DNA from: Pseudomonas mendocina
GTDB taxonomy: Bacteria > Pseudomonadota > Gammaproteobacteria > Pseudomonadales > Pseudomonadaceae
DNA length: 64,000 nucleotides
NCBI RefSeq assembly: GCF_003008615.1
Contig: NZ_CP027657.1
Span: 2,790,001 to 2,854,000, forward strand
Direction: 5' to 3'
A program made the position numbers and the translations under genes. The notes beneath the pieces were generated by a model. That model ran no database searches. It was not told the DNA's origin and saw nothing but the letters and a program-made list of their open reading frames with translations. Shown one piece after another: positions 54,996-64,000 of the stretch (positions within the stretch are counted from its first letter, which is position 1; every line of letters starts with the position of its first letter).

Positions 54996-55589
54996 TCAGA
55001 GGAAGGGGCTGAGCATCGGCGGCAGGCCGGTGGAGGCCGCCAGCCCGCCGATCACGAAGCGGTCGATCAGGTTGATGGTGATGAAGGCGAAGATCGGCGA
55101 GATATCCAGGCCGCCAAGGTTAGGCAGCAGCTTGCGAAATGGTGCCAGCAGTGGTTCGCAGATCTGATTCACCAGTTGCGCGCCTGGGTTGTAGCTGCCC
55201 GGTGCGACCCAGGAGAGGATCACGCTGATGATCAGGGCGAAGAAGAACACCTTGAGAAACAGCGAGGTTACGCCGATCAGCGACCACACCAGCAACTGCA
55301 GGATGAAGCCGCCGACGTTGTAGCCCATCAGCGTCAGGGTGACGATCATCAGTACCAGCTGCACCAGAATGGCCAGGATCAGCGAGGCCAGATCCAGACC
55401 GGCGAAACCGGGGATGATCCGCCGTAGCGGCGTCACCAGCGGCTGAGTAGCCTTGACGATGAACTGGCTGAGTGGATTGTAGAAATCGGCGCGTACCAGT
55501 TGCAGGATGAAACGCAGCAGCACGATCAGCAGGTACAGGCTGCCGAGCGTCTGGATGATATAGATGAGAGCTTCGATGAGTCCGGACAT
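54996..55589 (-). CDS. YggT family membrane protein
   Basis: 197 residues, two YggT repeats each with membrane helices (LYLLIVLLRFILQLVRADFYNPLSQFIVKATQPL and LKVFFFALIISVILSWVAPGSYNPG). Implicated in membrane resistance to stress in other bacteria. The two-domain form is the gammaproteobacterial one. Confidence 0.92.
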   Translation of the reverse strand: MSGLIEALIYIIQTLGSLYLLIVLLRFILQLVRADFYNPLSQFIVKATQPLVTPLRRIIPGFAGLDLASLILAILVQLVLMIVTLTLMGYNVGGFILQLLVWSLIGVTSLFLKVFFFALIISVILSWVAPGSYNPGAQLVNQICEPLLAPFRKLLPNLGGLDISPIFAFITINLIDRFVIGGLAASTGLPPMLSPFL

Positions 55590-55598
55590 GCTGTCTCC

Positions 55599-56417
55599 TT
55601 ATTGACCCAGTTGTTCGGCGAGTTCGGTCGAGCGGTTGGCCGCTGCGTTGAGTGCCTGCTGCACCAGCGCCTCGAAACCACCTGCCTGGAAGGTTTTGAT
55701 TGCCGCTTCGGTGGTGCCGTTCGGCGAGGTAACACGACGACGCAATTCTGCGGCGTCGACATCGCTCTCGCTGGCCATGCGCGCGGCGCCCAGAGCGGTC
55801 TGGATGCTCAGGCGGGCAGCGGTTTCGCGTGGCAGGCCGAGTTTTTCACCAGCCTCGGTCATCGCTTCGATCAGCAGGAAGAAATAGGCCGGGCCGCTGC
55901 CGGACACGGCGGTGACCGCGTCGATCTGCGCTTCGTTATCGAGCCACAGCGCCAGACCAACGGCGCTCAGCACCTGTTCGGCCTGGGCTTTCTGTGCGGC
56001 GCTGACGCGCGGGTTGGCGAACAGGCCGGATACGCCCTGGCGCAGCAGCGCTGGGGTGTTGGGCATGCAGCGCACGACAGGGCGCTCGCCCAGCCAGTTT
56101 TCCAGGCTGGCGCAACTGATGCCGGCGGCGATGGAGATGATCACCTGGTTCGGTGCGAGGTGTGCGGCCAGATCCAGGCACACCGCTTTCATGATCTGCG
56201 GCTTGACTGCCAGCACGATCAGATCCGCGCCTTCGATGGCGTCGGCGTTATTCGCAAAGGTGATGATGCCGTGTTCCTGTTGCAGGCGCGCGCGCTGCTC
56301 GGTACCAGGTTCGCTGGCACGGATGGCGTTGGCCGCCACGCCCTGGGCGCGCAGGCCGCCGATCAGGCTGGCAGCCATGTTGCCGGCGCCGACGAAGACG
56401 ATGATCGGGTTGCTCAT
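55599..56417 (-). CDS. proC: Pyrroline-5-carboxylate reductase
   Basis: 272 residues. NAD(P)-binding IVFVGAGNMAASLIGGL and the C-terminal helices with VTAVSGSGPAYFFLLIEAMTEA, VTSPNGTTEAAI define ProC. It makes proline from P5C, the last step of proline synthesis. Operon with yggS. Confidence 0.96.
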   Translation of the reverse strand: MSNPIIVFVGAGNMAASLIGGLRAQGVAANAIRASEPGTEQRARLQQEHGIITFANNADAIEGADLIVLAVKPQIMKAVCLDLAAHLAPNQVIISIAAGISCASLENWLGERPVVRCMPNTPALLRQGVSGLFANPRVSAAQKAQAEQVLSAVGLALWLDNEAQIDAVTAVSGSGPAYFFLLIEAMTEAGEKLGLPRETAARLSIQTALGAARMASESDVDAAELRRRVTSPNGTTEAAIKTFQAGGFEALVQQALNAAANRSTELAEQLGQ

Positions 56418-56434
56418 TAGGGGAATTCCTTCAT

Positions 56435-57127
56435 TCAGTGAGTGGGCTGGCCGTAGTCGCGGGCGCCGAACAGAGCAGTGCCGATGCGGACCCAGGTGGC
56501 ACCTTCGGCGATGGCGGCTTCCAGATCATGGCTCATGCCCATGGACAGGGTATCGAGATTCAACGCCAGATCATCGCGCAGCTGGCGCAAGCGGGCGAAG
56601 GCGGCATGTTGTGCGGCGATGTCATCGGTGGGTTCGGGGATCGCCATCAGGCCGCGCAGTTTCAGGTGGGGCAGGGTCGCGACGGCCTTGGCCAGTGCCG
56701 ACAGATCCTCGGGTGCGCAGCCGGATTTGCTGTCTTCACCGCTGACGTTGACCTGCAGACAGATGTTCAGCGTTGGCAGGTGGGCGGGGCGCTGCTCGGA
56801 CAGGCGTTGGGCGATTTTCAGACGATCCACCGAATGTACCCAGTCGAAGTGTTCGGCGATGGGCCGGGTCTTGTTCGACTGAATGGGGCCGATGAAGTGC
56901 CAGATCAAGGGCAGATCGCTCAACTCGACCTGCTTTCCCAGGGCCTCCTGCAGGTAGTTTTCGCCAAAATCGGATAGACCGGCGGCATGGGCTTCGCGGA
57001 TGGCGTCTGCCGGTTTGGTCTTGCTCACCGCAAGCAGGCCGACCTCCGCCAAATTGCGCTGCGAGGCTTGCGCCGCCTCACGGATGCGCGCTCCGACCTT
57101 TGCAATATTCTCTGCTATCGTGGACAT
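56435..57127 (-). CDS. yggS: PLP homeostasis protein (YggS/PLPBP)
   Basis: 230 residues. The PLP-binding lysine is in LAVSKTKPA (AVSKT motif) and the fold is the alanine-racemase N-domain barrel (FGENYLQEALGKQ, WHFIGPIQSNK, SMGMSHDLEAAI, RIGTALFGARDY). It buffers PLP in the cytoplasm. Divergent from pilT. Confidence 0.95.
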   Translation of the reverse strand: MSTIAENIAKVGARIREAAQASQRNLAEVGLLAVSKTKPADAIREAHAAGLSDFGENYLQEALGKQVELSDLPLIWHFIGPIQSNKTRPIAEHFDWVHSVDRLKIAQRLSEQRPAHLPTLNICLQVNVSGEDSKSGCAPEDLSALAKAVATLPHLKLRGLMAIPEPTDDIAAQHAAFARLRQLRDDLALNLDTLSMGMSHDLEAAIAEGATWVRIGTALFGARDYGQPTH

Positions 57128-57202
57128 TACCTGCGCTCTACAAAGCCCGACCTTTAGAGGGTTCGCGGCATTCTACCTGCTTGCTTGTAATTGGGGAGTC
57201 CC

Positions 57203-58237
57203 ATGGATATCACTGAGCTGCTTGCCTTCAGCGCCAAGCAAGGCGCGTCGGATTTGCACCTCTCGGCGGGTCTGCCGCCGATGATCCGCGTCGACGGCGA
57301 CGTGCGCCGCATCAACCTGCCGCCGCTGGATCACAAGCAGGTACACGCGCTGATCTACGACATCATGAATGACAAGCAGCGCAAGGATTTCGAAGAGTTC
57401 CTCGAGACCGACTTCTCCTTCGAGGTGCCGGGCGTGGCGCGCTTTCGGGTCAACGCCTTCAACCAGAACCGTGGCGCCGGTGCGGTGTTCCGTACCATTC
57501 CGTCCAAGGTGCTGACCATGGATGACCTGGGCATGGGCGAGGTCTTCCGCAAGATCACCGACGTGCCGCGCGGCCTGGTGCTGGTCACCGGCCCCACCGG
57601 TTCGGGCAAGTCGACCACCCTGGCGGCGATGCTCGACTACCTCAACAGCAACAAGTACCACCATATCCTTACCATCGAAGATCCTATCGAATTCGTCCAC
57701 GAATCGAAGAAGTGCCTGGTCAACCAGCGTGAGGTGCACCGCGACACCCACGGCTTCTCCGAAGCACTGCGTTCGGCGCTGCGCGAAGACCCGGACATCA
57801 TCCTGGTGGGTGAGATGCGTGACCTGGAAACCATCCGCCTGGCGCTGACTGCCGCGGAAACCGGCCACCTGGTATTCGGCACCCTGCACACCACCTCCGC
57901 TGCCAAGACCATCGACCGTGTGGTCGACGTGTTCCCGGCCGAAGAGAAGTCGATGGTGCGCTCGATGCTCTCCGAATCGCTGCAAGCGGTGATTTCGCAG
58001 ACCCTGCTGAAGAAGATCGGCGGTGGTCGTGTGGCGGCGCATGAAATCATGATCGGTACGCCGGCCATCCGTAACCTGATCCGCGAGGACAAGGTGGCGC
58101 AGATGTATTCGGCGATCCAGACCGGCGGTGCGCTGGGCATGCAGACTCTGGACGCCTGCCTGAAGACGCTGGTATCCAAGGGGCTGGTCAGCCGCGACAG
58201 TGCGCGCGAAAAGGCCAAGAGCCCCGAGAACTTCTAA
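57203..58237 (+). CDS. pilT: Type IV pilus retraction ATPase PilT
   Basis: 344 residues from the ATG at 57203 after GGGGAG (MDITELLAFSAKQGASDLHL). Walker A GPTGSGKSTTLAAML, Asp box, Walker B/His box GEMRDLETIRLALTAAETGHLVFGTLHT, and AIRNLIRED. It powers pilus retraction and twitching motility. Followed by pilU after 87 bases. Confidence 0.97.
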   Translation: MDITELLAFSAKQGASDLHLSAGLPPMIRVDGDVRRINLPPLDHKQVHALIYDIMNDKQRKDFEEFLETDFSFEVPGVARFRVNAFNQNRGAGAVFRTIPSKVLTMDDLGMGEVFRKITDVPRGLVLVTGPTGSGKSTTLAAMLDYLNSNKYHHILTIEDPIEFVHESKKCLVNQREVHRDTHGFSEALRSALREDPDIILVGEMRDLETIRLALTAAETGHLVFGTLHTTSAAKTIDRVVDVFPAEEKSMVRSMLSESLQAVISQTLLKKIGGGRVAAHEIMIGTPAIRNLIREDKVAQMYSAIQTGGALGMQTLDACLKTLVSKGLVSRDSAREKAKSPENF

Positions 58238-58324
58238 AAGCCGCAGCGACTGCGCCGCACGCCGCCAGTCGTCAGGCCCGCTCAGGGCCTTTATCGGGCG
58301 TGCAGCTGATTGGCGAGACCGAAG

Positions 58325-59470
58325 ATGGAATTCGAAAAACTATTGCGCCTGATGGTCGAAAAAGGCGGCTCCGATCTGTTCATCACTGCCGGTGTGCCAC
58401 CGTCGATGAAGGTCAATGGCAAGATCATGCCGGTGACCAAGAACGCCATGTCGCCGGAGCAGACCCGCGAGACCGTTCTGGGCGTGATGAACGAGGCGCA
58501 GCGCCGCGACTTTGCCGAGAACCACGAGTGCAACTTTGCCATCAGCGCCCGTGGCATTGGTCGTTTCCGTGTCAGTGCCTTCTACCAGCGCAACCTGGTG
58601 GGTATGGTGCTGCGTCGTATCGAGACCACCATCCCGACCATCGACGAACTCAAACTGCCGGAAATCCTCAAGAAGTTGTCGCTGACCAAGCGTGGCCTGG
58701 TGTTGTTCGTCGGGGCCACTGGTACCGGCAAGTCGACTTCGCTGGCGGCGATGATCGGCTATCGCAACCGCAACAGCAGCGGCCACATCATCTCCATCGA
58801 AGATCCGATCGAATACATCCACCAGCACCAGAGCTGCATCGTCACGCAGCGCGAAGTGGGCATCGACACCGAGTCGTTCGAGGTGGCACTGAAGAACACC
58901 CTGCGCCAGGCGCCGGACGTGATCATGATCGGCGAGGTGCGCACCCGCGAGACCATGGATCACGCTGTGGCCTTCGCCGAAACCGGTCACTTGTGCCTGG
59001 CCACCCTGCACGCCAACAACGCCAACCAGGCGCTGGATCGCATCATCAACTTCTTCCCAGCCGATCGGCAGAATCAGGTGTGGATGGATCTGTCGCTCAA
59101 CCTCAAGGCCATCGTCGCCCAGCAACTGGTGCCAACGCCGGATGGCAAGGGGCGCCGCGCGGTGATCGAGGTGCTGATCAATACCCCGCTGGCTGCCGAC
59201 CTGATCCGCAAGGGCGAAGTGCACGAGCTCAAGGGCCTGATGAAGCGCTCCACCGAGCAGGGCATGCAGACCTTCGATCAGGCGTTGTACAACCTCTACA
59301 CCCAGGGTGAGATCACCTACGAAGATGCGCTGCTCTACGCCGACTCGGCCAACGACCTGCGCCTGATGATCAAACTCGGTTCGGAAACCGACGGCGACCA
59401 CCTGACCAGCATGGCCCAGGGCCTGGCGCTGGAGGTCAGCGAGGAAGATCCGGGGCGTCGCTTCCGCTGA
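58325..59470 (+). CDS. pilU: PilT-like ATPase PilU
   Basis: 381 residues from the ATG at 58325 (MEFEKLLRLMVEKGGSDLF). Walker A GATGTGKSTSLAAM, GEVRTRETMDHAVAFAETGHLCLATLHA. PilU assists PilT in retraction. Its last 35 bases overlap the end of the convergent gene at 59436. Confidence 0.96.
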   Translation: MEFEKLLRLMVEKGGSDLFITAGVPPSMKVNGKIMPVTKNAMSPEQTRETVLGVMNEAQRRDFAENHECNFAISARGIGRFRVSAFYQRNLVGMVLRRIETTIPTIDELKLPEILKKLSLTKRGLVLFVGATGTGKSTSLAAMIGYRNRNSSGHIISIEDPIEYIHQHQSCIVTQREVGIDTESFEVALKNTLRQAPDVIMIGEVRTRETMDHAVAFAETGHLCLATLHANNANQALDRIINFFPADRQNQVWMDLSLNLKAIVAQQLVPTPDGKGRRAVIEVLINTPLAADLIRKGEVHELKGLMKRSTEQGMQTFDQALYNLYTQGEITYEDALLYADSANDLRLMIKLGSETDGDHLTSMAQGLALEVSEEDPGRRFR

Positions 59471-60323
59471 TGCTGCCAGAGAGGGGACGCGATGCGTCCC
59501 CTTCGTTCACCTGGGCAATGCGTTTTCCCTTCCTGCCGGCCAGCACCAGTGCCTGGCCGTCGCGTTGCGCACCGGCGCGCGCTTCGCTCATCAACTGCGG
59601 GATCAGTGGCCCCTCCGGCAGGTGCTTCCAGAACCTCAGGGGCAGGTGCTGCTGCATCACCGTGCGATTGAGCCGTGCCGGGTTGAAGGTGCTGCCATAG
59701 TAGGCCCGCCACAGTGCCTGGCCGTCATCGTCGGATTGCTGCGCCCAGGCTTGCCATTGCACGGGGCAGCGGCGCTCATGCTGCAGGCTCTGGCCGTTCC
59801 AGTAGACGCCATCGCGCGGTGTGGCGATCAGCCAACTGTGCTTGCCCAGGCGTTCGGCGAAGTGTCCGCTGGCTGAGGCGAGAATATCGTGCGCCGGTTC
59901 GAACCAGGCGACGAAGTCGGGTGCGCCTGCTGTCTTGCCCGGCTGGAAACGCACGAAGGCATGCAGGTGATGGGCCTCGCGACGCACTGCCTTGAGCCGG
60001 CGGTGCAGCTCGCTGCCGTCGGGATCGCCCGCCAGCACGGCGCTGCGTTCGCCCTGCACGAAGCGCCAGAGCACACGATAGAGCAGGCTCCAGCGTTCCT
60101 CACCGCGATACTGCGCGGCGCTTTCCAGCAAATCGAGCAGTTCGGGGGAGACACGCAGGCGGCCATTGGGCTCTGGTGCGCGCTCGGCGGCTTCGTCGAA
60201 CAGGCCAGGTGCTGCTTCTTCGTCCAGCCACTGCAGTTGATGCGGCGCCAGGTTTTGCAGCAGGGCACGCCGTGCGGCCTGACGCCAGGTGGCGAAGGTG
60301 CCGTCGAAGCGCAGGCTGTGCAT
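59436..60323 (-). CDS. DUF4130-type partner of radical SAM DNA repair/modification protein
   Basis: 295 residues from the ATG at 60323, overlapping the radical SAM gene's stop (TGATG). It matches the TIGR03915/DUF4130 family (ALLQNLAPHQLQWLD; LHRRLKAVRREAHHLHAFVRFQ; PARLNRTVMQQHLPLRFWKHLPE). Always found with the neighbouring radical SAM protein and assigned by gene context to DNA repair or modification; the reaction is unknown. The 3' end overlaps pilU. Confidence 0.88.
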   Translation of the reverse strand: MHSLRFDGTFATWRQAARRALLQNLAPHQLQWLDEEAAPGLFDEAAERAPEPNGRLRVSPELLDLLESAAQYRGEERWSLLYRVLWRFVQGERSAVLAGDPDGSELHRRLKAVRREAHHLHAFVRFQPGKTAGAPDFVAWFEPAHDILASASGHFAERLGKHSWLIATPRDGVYWNGQSLQHERRCPVQWQAWAQQSDDDGQALWRAYYGSTFNPARLNRTVMQQHLPLRFWKHLPEGPLIPQLMSEARAGAQRDGQALVLAGRKGKRIAQVNEGDASRPLSGSISGSDAPDLPR

Positions 60324-61534
60324 CACCACAACGCCATTTGCGCCGAGGTATCGCGCAGCTGCTGACGCAGTACCACGGACTCGTGCTCGGCCCGCGGTGG
60401 CCGGTAATCCTGAGTAACGATGAAGGGCTTGGCCTTTTCCAGGACGCAGCGCAGGCGGGTCAGATCTTCATAACGGATGCGCCGTTCACGACGCAGCGCG
60501 CCCAGGCGCCGTGCGCTGAGCACGCCGATGCCCGGTACGCGGGCGATCAGCGATTCGTCGGCGCGGTTGAGATCGACGGGAAACTGTTCGCGGTTGGCCA
60601 GTGCCCAGGCCAGCTTGGGGTCGATATCCAGTGCCAGGTTGCCGGGGCCGGCGAGCAGTTCCGTGGCACTGAAGCCATATCCGCGCATGAGGAAGTCCGC
60701 CTGGTACAGGCGGTGTTCGCGCAGCAAAGGCGGCGCTTCGAAGGGAACGGTCTTCGGGCTCTGTGGAATTGGGCTGAACGCCGAGTAGTAGACGCGGCGC
60801 AGGCGGTAGTCGTGATACAGCGTCTGGGCGTTGTGCAGGATGGTGCTGTCGTCGGTGGCGTCTGCGCCGACGATCATCTGCGTGCTCTGCCCGGCAGGGG
60901 CGAAGCGCGGCGCGCGGTGTTCTTCCCTGGCCTCGCGCTCGCCCTGATGAATGTTGTGCATGGCCTGGTGGATGCTGCCGACGTTCTTTTCCGGCGCCAG
61001 GCGTACCAGGCTGGTTTCGGTGGGCAGCTCGATATTGACGCTGAGGCGGTCGGCATACAGGCCGGCCTCGGCGATCAGTTCCGGCGCGGCCTCGGGGATG
61101 GTCTTGAGGTGAATGTAGCCGCGGAACTGATGCTCCTGGCGCAGCAGTTTGGCGACACGGATCAACTGCTCCATGGTGTAGTCGGCCGAGCGGATGATGC
61201 CGGAGCTGAGAAACAGGCCGCTGATGCAGTTGCGTTTGTAGAAGTCCAGCGTCAGGGTCACCACTTCCTCGGGTGTGAAGCGCGCTCGCGGCACATCGCT
61301 GGAGCGACGGTTGATGCAGTATTGGCAGTCGTACAGGCAGAAGTTGGTCAGCAGCACTTTGAGCAGCGCTACGCAGCGGCCATCCGGTGTGTAGCTGTGG
61401 CAGATGCCCATGCCATTGGTCGAGCCGATGCCATCCTTGCCTTTCGAGCTGCGCTTTGGCGCGCCGCTGCTGGCGCAGGAGGCGTCGTATTTTGCGGCGT
61501 CGGCGAGGATCGTGAGTTTCTCGATCAGTTGCAT
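60323..61534 (-). CDS. Radical SAM protein, putative DNA modification/repair (TIGR03916 type)
   Basis: 403 residues from the ATG at 61534 (MQLIEKLTILADAAKYDASC). Radical SAM cluster CLYDCQYC near residue 66, upstream CASSG and GICHSYTPDGRC, and a C-terminal helix-hairpin-helix (VDLNRADESLIARVPGIGVLSARRLGALR), a DNA-binding element. A consensus LexA box stands 17 bases upstream, so the pair is likely SOS-induced. Substrate unknown. Confidence 0.9.
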   Translation of the reverse strand: MQLIEKLTILADAAKYDASCASSGAPKRSSKGKDGIGSTNGMGICHSYTPDGRCVALLKVLLTNFCLYDCQYCINRRSSDVPRARFTPEEVVTLTLDFYKRNCISGLFLSSGIIRSADYTMEQLIRVAKLLRQEHQFRGYIHLKTIPEAAPELIAEAGLYADRLSVNIELPTETSLVRLAPEKNVGSIHQAMHNIHQGEREAREEHRAPRFAPAGQSTQMIVGADATDDSTILHNAQTLYHDYRLRRVYYSAFSPIPQSPKTVPFEAPPLLREHRLYQADFLMRGYGFSATELLAGPGNLALDIDPKLAWALANREQFPVDLNRADESLIARVPGIGVLSARRLGALRRERRIRYEDLTRLRCVLEKAKPFIVTQDYRPPRAEHESVVLRQQLRDTSAQMALW

Positions 61535-61550
61535 GCAGAAGGCTCGAATA

Positions 61551-61566
61551 CTGTTTTTATATACAG
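61551..61566 (-). promoter_or_regulatory. LexA (SOS) box
   Basis: On the minus strand CTGTATATAAAAACAG, a fit to the gammaproteobacterial consensus CTG-N10-CAG with an AT-alternating core. It ends 17 bases from the radical SAM start, where it would cover the promoter. Confidence 0.9.
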
Positions 61567-61680
61567 TAATCTGCGAATCTGTGACAGGCAAGCGCTTTAC
61601 GGTACTTGAGTGTGGAGCGGCGCCATGAAACCTTGCCAGCAGGGCAGCGTCATATGCGCAGATTGATCAAGGAGATCGCC

Positions 61681-62079
61681 ATGCAACGACATGACACGCA
61701 CAGCAAGCTGATTGGTTATCTGTTGTGGATTTTCGGTTTCCTCGGTTCGCACCGCTTCTATTACGGCAAGCCGGTGACCGGCACCATCTGGTTCTTCACC
61801 CTGGGATTGTTCTTCATCGGCTGGATCATCGACCTGTTCCTGATCCCGGCGATGGATCGCGAGGCCGATCTGCGCTTCACTGCGGGTGACATCGACTACA
61901 ACGTGGCGTGGATTCTGCTGACCTTCCTCGGCGTGTTCGGTGTGCACCGCATGTATCAGGGCAAGTGGATCACCGGGATCATTTACCTGTTCACCGGTGG
62001 CCTGTTCCTGGTCGGCGTGCTCTATGACTTCTGGACGCTGAACACGCAGATTTCGATCAAGAACGCGCAGCGCGGTTGA
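61681..62079 (+). CDS. TM2 domain protein
   Basis: 132 residues from the ATG at 61681 after AAGGAGA. Two TM2-type hairpins (LIGYLLWIFGFLGSHRFYYGK..; LTFLGVFGVHRMYQGKW..), with the GxHRxY turn in both. Small inner-membrane protein, function unknown. Divergent from the LexA-controlled operon; the box at 61551 may also influence it. Confidence 0.9.
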   Translation: MQRHDTHSKLIGYLLWIFGFLGSHRFYYGKPVTGTIWFFTLGLFFIGWIIDLFLIPAMDREADLRFTAGDIDYNVAWILLTFLGVFGVHRMYQGKWITGIIYLFTGGLFLVGVLYDFWTLNTQISIKNAQRG

Positions 62080-62095
62080 GCTTGTTTCAATAGGC

Positions 62096-62153
62096 GGTGC
62101 GCGCGGCGCACCCTACGGTCGTCGCGCTCTGGGTAGGGTGCGCTGTGCGCACC
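62096..62153. repeat. REP-like pair in inverted orientation
   Basis: GGTGCGCGCGGCGCACCCTACG at 62096 in inverted arrangement with GGGTAGGGTGCGCTGTGCGCACC ending at 62153, following the TM2 gene. Confidence 0.78.
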
Positions 62154-62180
62154 ACCAATGGCCGGCCAGTGACTACAAAT

Positions 62181-62210
62181 AAAAAGGGCATCCCATGGGA
62201 TGCCCTTTTT
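62181..62210. terminator. 30-bp perfect palindrome, bidirectional terminator
   Basis: AAAAAGGGCATCCCA is followed at once by its exact reverse complement, giving a GC stem flanked by A run and T run on both strands. It lies between the convergent TM2 and ntrC genes and would stop both. Confidence 0.92.
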
Positions 62211-62226
62211 CGTCACGCTAGCTGAC

Positions 62227-63656
<1,430 letters not shown>

Positions 63657-63660
<4 letters not shown>

Positions 63661-64000
63661 GGCGTGGGCGCTCCTTGTTCCAGCGGCAGAAAGATCGAGA
63701 ACACGGTGTGGCCGGGATGGCTCTCGCATTCGATCAGACCCTGGTGCTGGCTAATGATGTTCTGGGTGATGGCCAGGCCCAGGCCGGTGCCGTCGGCACG
63801 ACCACTGACCATGGGGTAGAAGATGGTTTCCTGCAGCTCCGGCGGAATACCGGGGCCGTTGTCGATGATCTCGACCTTGACCACCAGGCGATGGCGAGTG
63901 TGGCCGATGGTGAACTGGCGAATGGTGCGTGTGCGCAGGCTGATGCGGCCCAGGCCCATGTCGTGTCTCTGCCCGGCGATGGCCTGCATGGCATTGCGCA
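63657..64000 (-). CDS. glnL: Nitrogen regulation sensor kinase NtrB, 5' part outside window
   Basis: The C-terminal ATPase domain is visible: RNAMQAIAG (N box), EIIDNGPGIPPELQETIFYPMVSGRADGTGLGLAI (G1/F/G2 boxes), CESHPGHTVFSIFLPL. The gene overlaps ntrC by four bases. The sensor and dimerisation parts lie beyond the right edge. NtrB phosphorylates NtrC under nitrogen limitation. Confidence 0.95.

Overview
The window is a high-GC chromosome segment of a Pseudomonas-type gammaproteobacterium. The host gene order (mutM, ggt, fdx, coaD, rsmD, ftsYEX, rpoH, mtgA, thiSG, trmB, hemW-rdgB, metWX, proC, yggS, pilTU) follows the known P. aeruginosa neighbourhood closely. The species is not determined here; the P. 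oleovorans/mendocina side of the genus is only a guess. No tRNA, rRNA or CRISPR array was found.

Bases 1 to about 17,990 are a Mu-like (transposable, contractile-tailed) prophage. Its left end lies at the right, next to rlmI, and its right end is outside the window. Read right to left it has: an S24 self-cleaving repressor, Ner, MuA-type DDE transposase, MuB-type ATPase, an HTH protein, a DUF3164 protein, a Mor/C activator, a lysis block (SAR-type endolysin, Rz with an embedded Rz1, DUF2730), then directly the tail block: gp37-like, DUF2635, sheath, tube, gp41 chaperone with a -1 frameshift extension, tape measure, gp43 to gp48. Everything Mu keeps between gp25 and gp37 (terminase, portal, head morphogenesis, protease, capsid) is missing and replaced by about 0.5 kb without a convincing gene. 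Two nearly identical elements of about 40 bp lie just upstream of the lysis block and of the tail block, and look like late promoters for the single Mor/C protein. SOS-type repressor, lysis and complete tail without a head is the layout expected of a tailocin (phage-tail bacteriocin) that still carries its transposition genes.

Bases 18,011 to 36,612 hold rlmI, an HDOD protein, mutM, a PlsC-type acyltransferase, a Na/Pi cotransporter, ggt, a ferredoxin, coaD, an alcohol/aldehyde oxidation cassette (GMC oxidoreductase, Tat-exported partner, aldehyde dehydrogenase, TetR regulator), an esterase-like hydrolase, rsmD and a paired M16 peptidase operon. Bases 36,756 to 45,750 hold ftsY-ftsE-ftsX, rpoH, mtgA, a DUF423 protein, thiS-thiG, trmB and a DUF1329 protein. 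Bases 45,758 to 57,127 hold a GNAT protein, a P-loop kinase-like protein, DUF3392, a diguanylate cyclase, hemW-rdgB-DUF4426-metW-metX, a dynamin-like GTPase and yggU-yggT-proC-yggS. Bases 57,203 to 64,000 hold pilT-pilU, a two-gene radical-SAM DNA repair/modification operon behind a consensus LexA box, a TM2 protein, ntrC and the 3' part of ntrB.

Two families of dispersed repeats occur between host genes: a short REP-like palindrome, often as inverted pairs, and a stem-structured element of about 135 bp whose arms differ between copies yet still pair.
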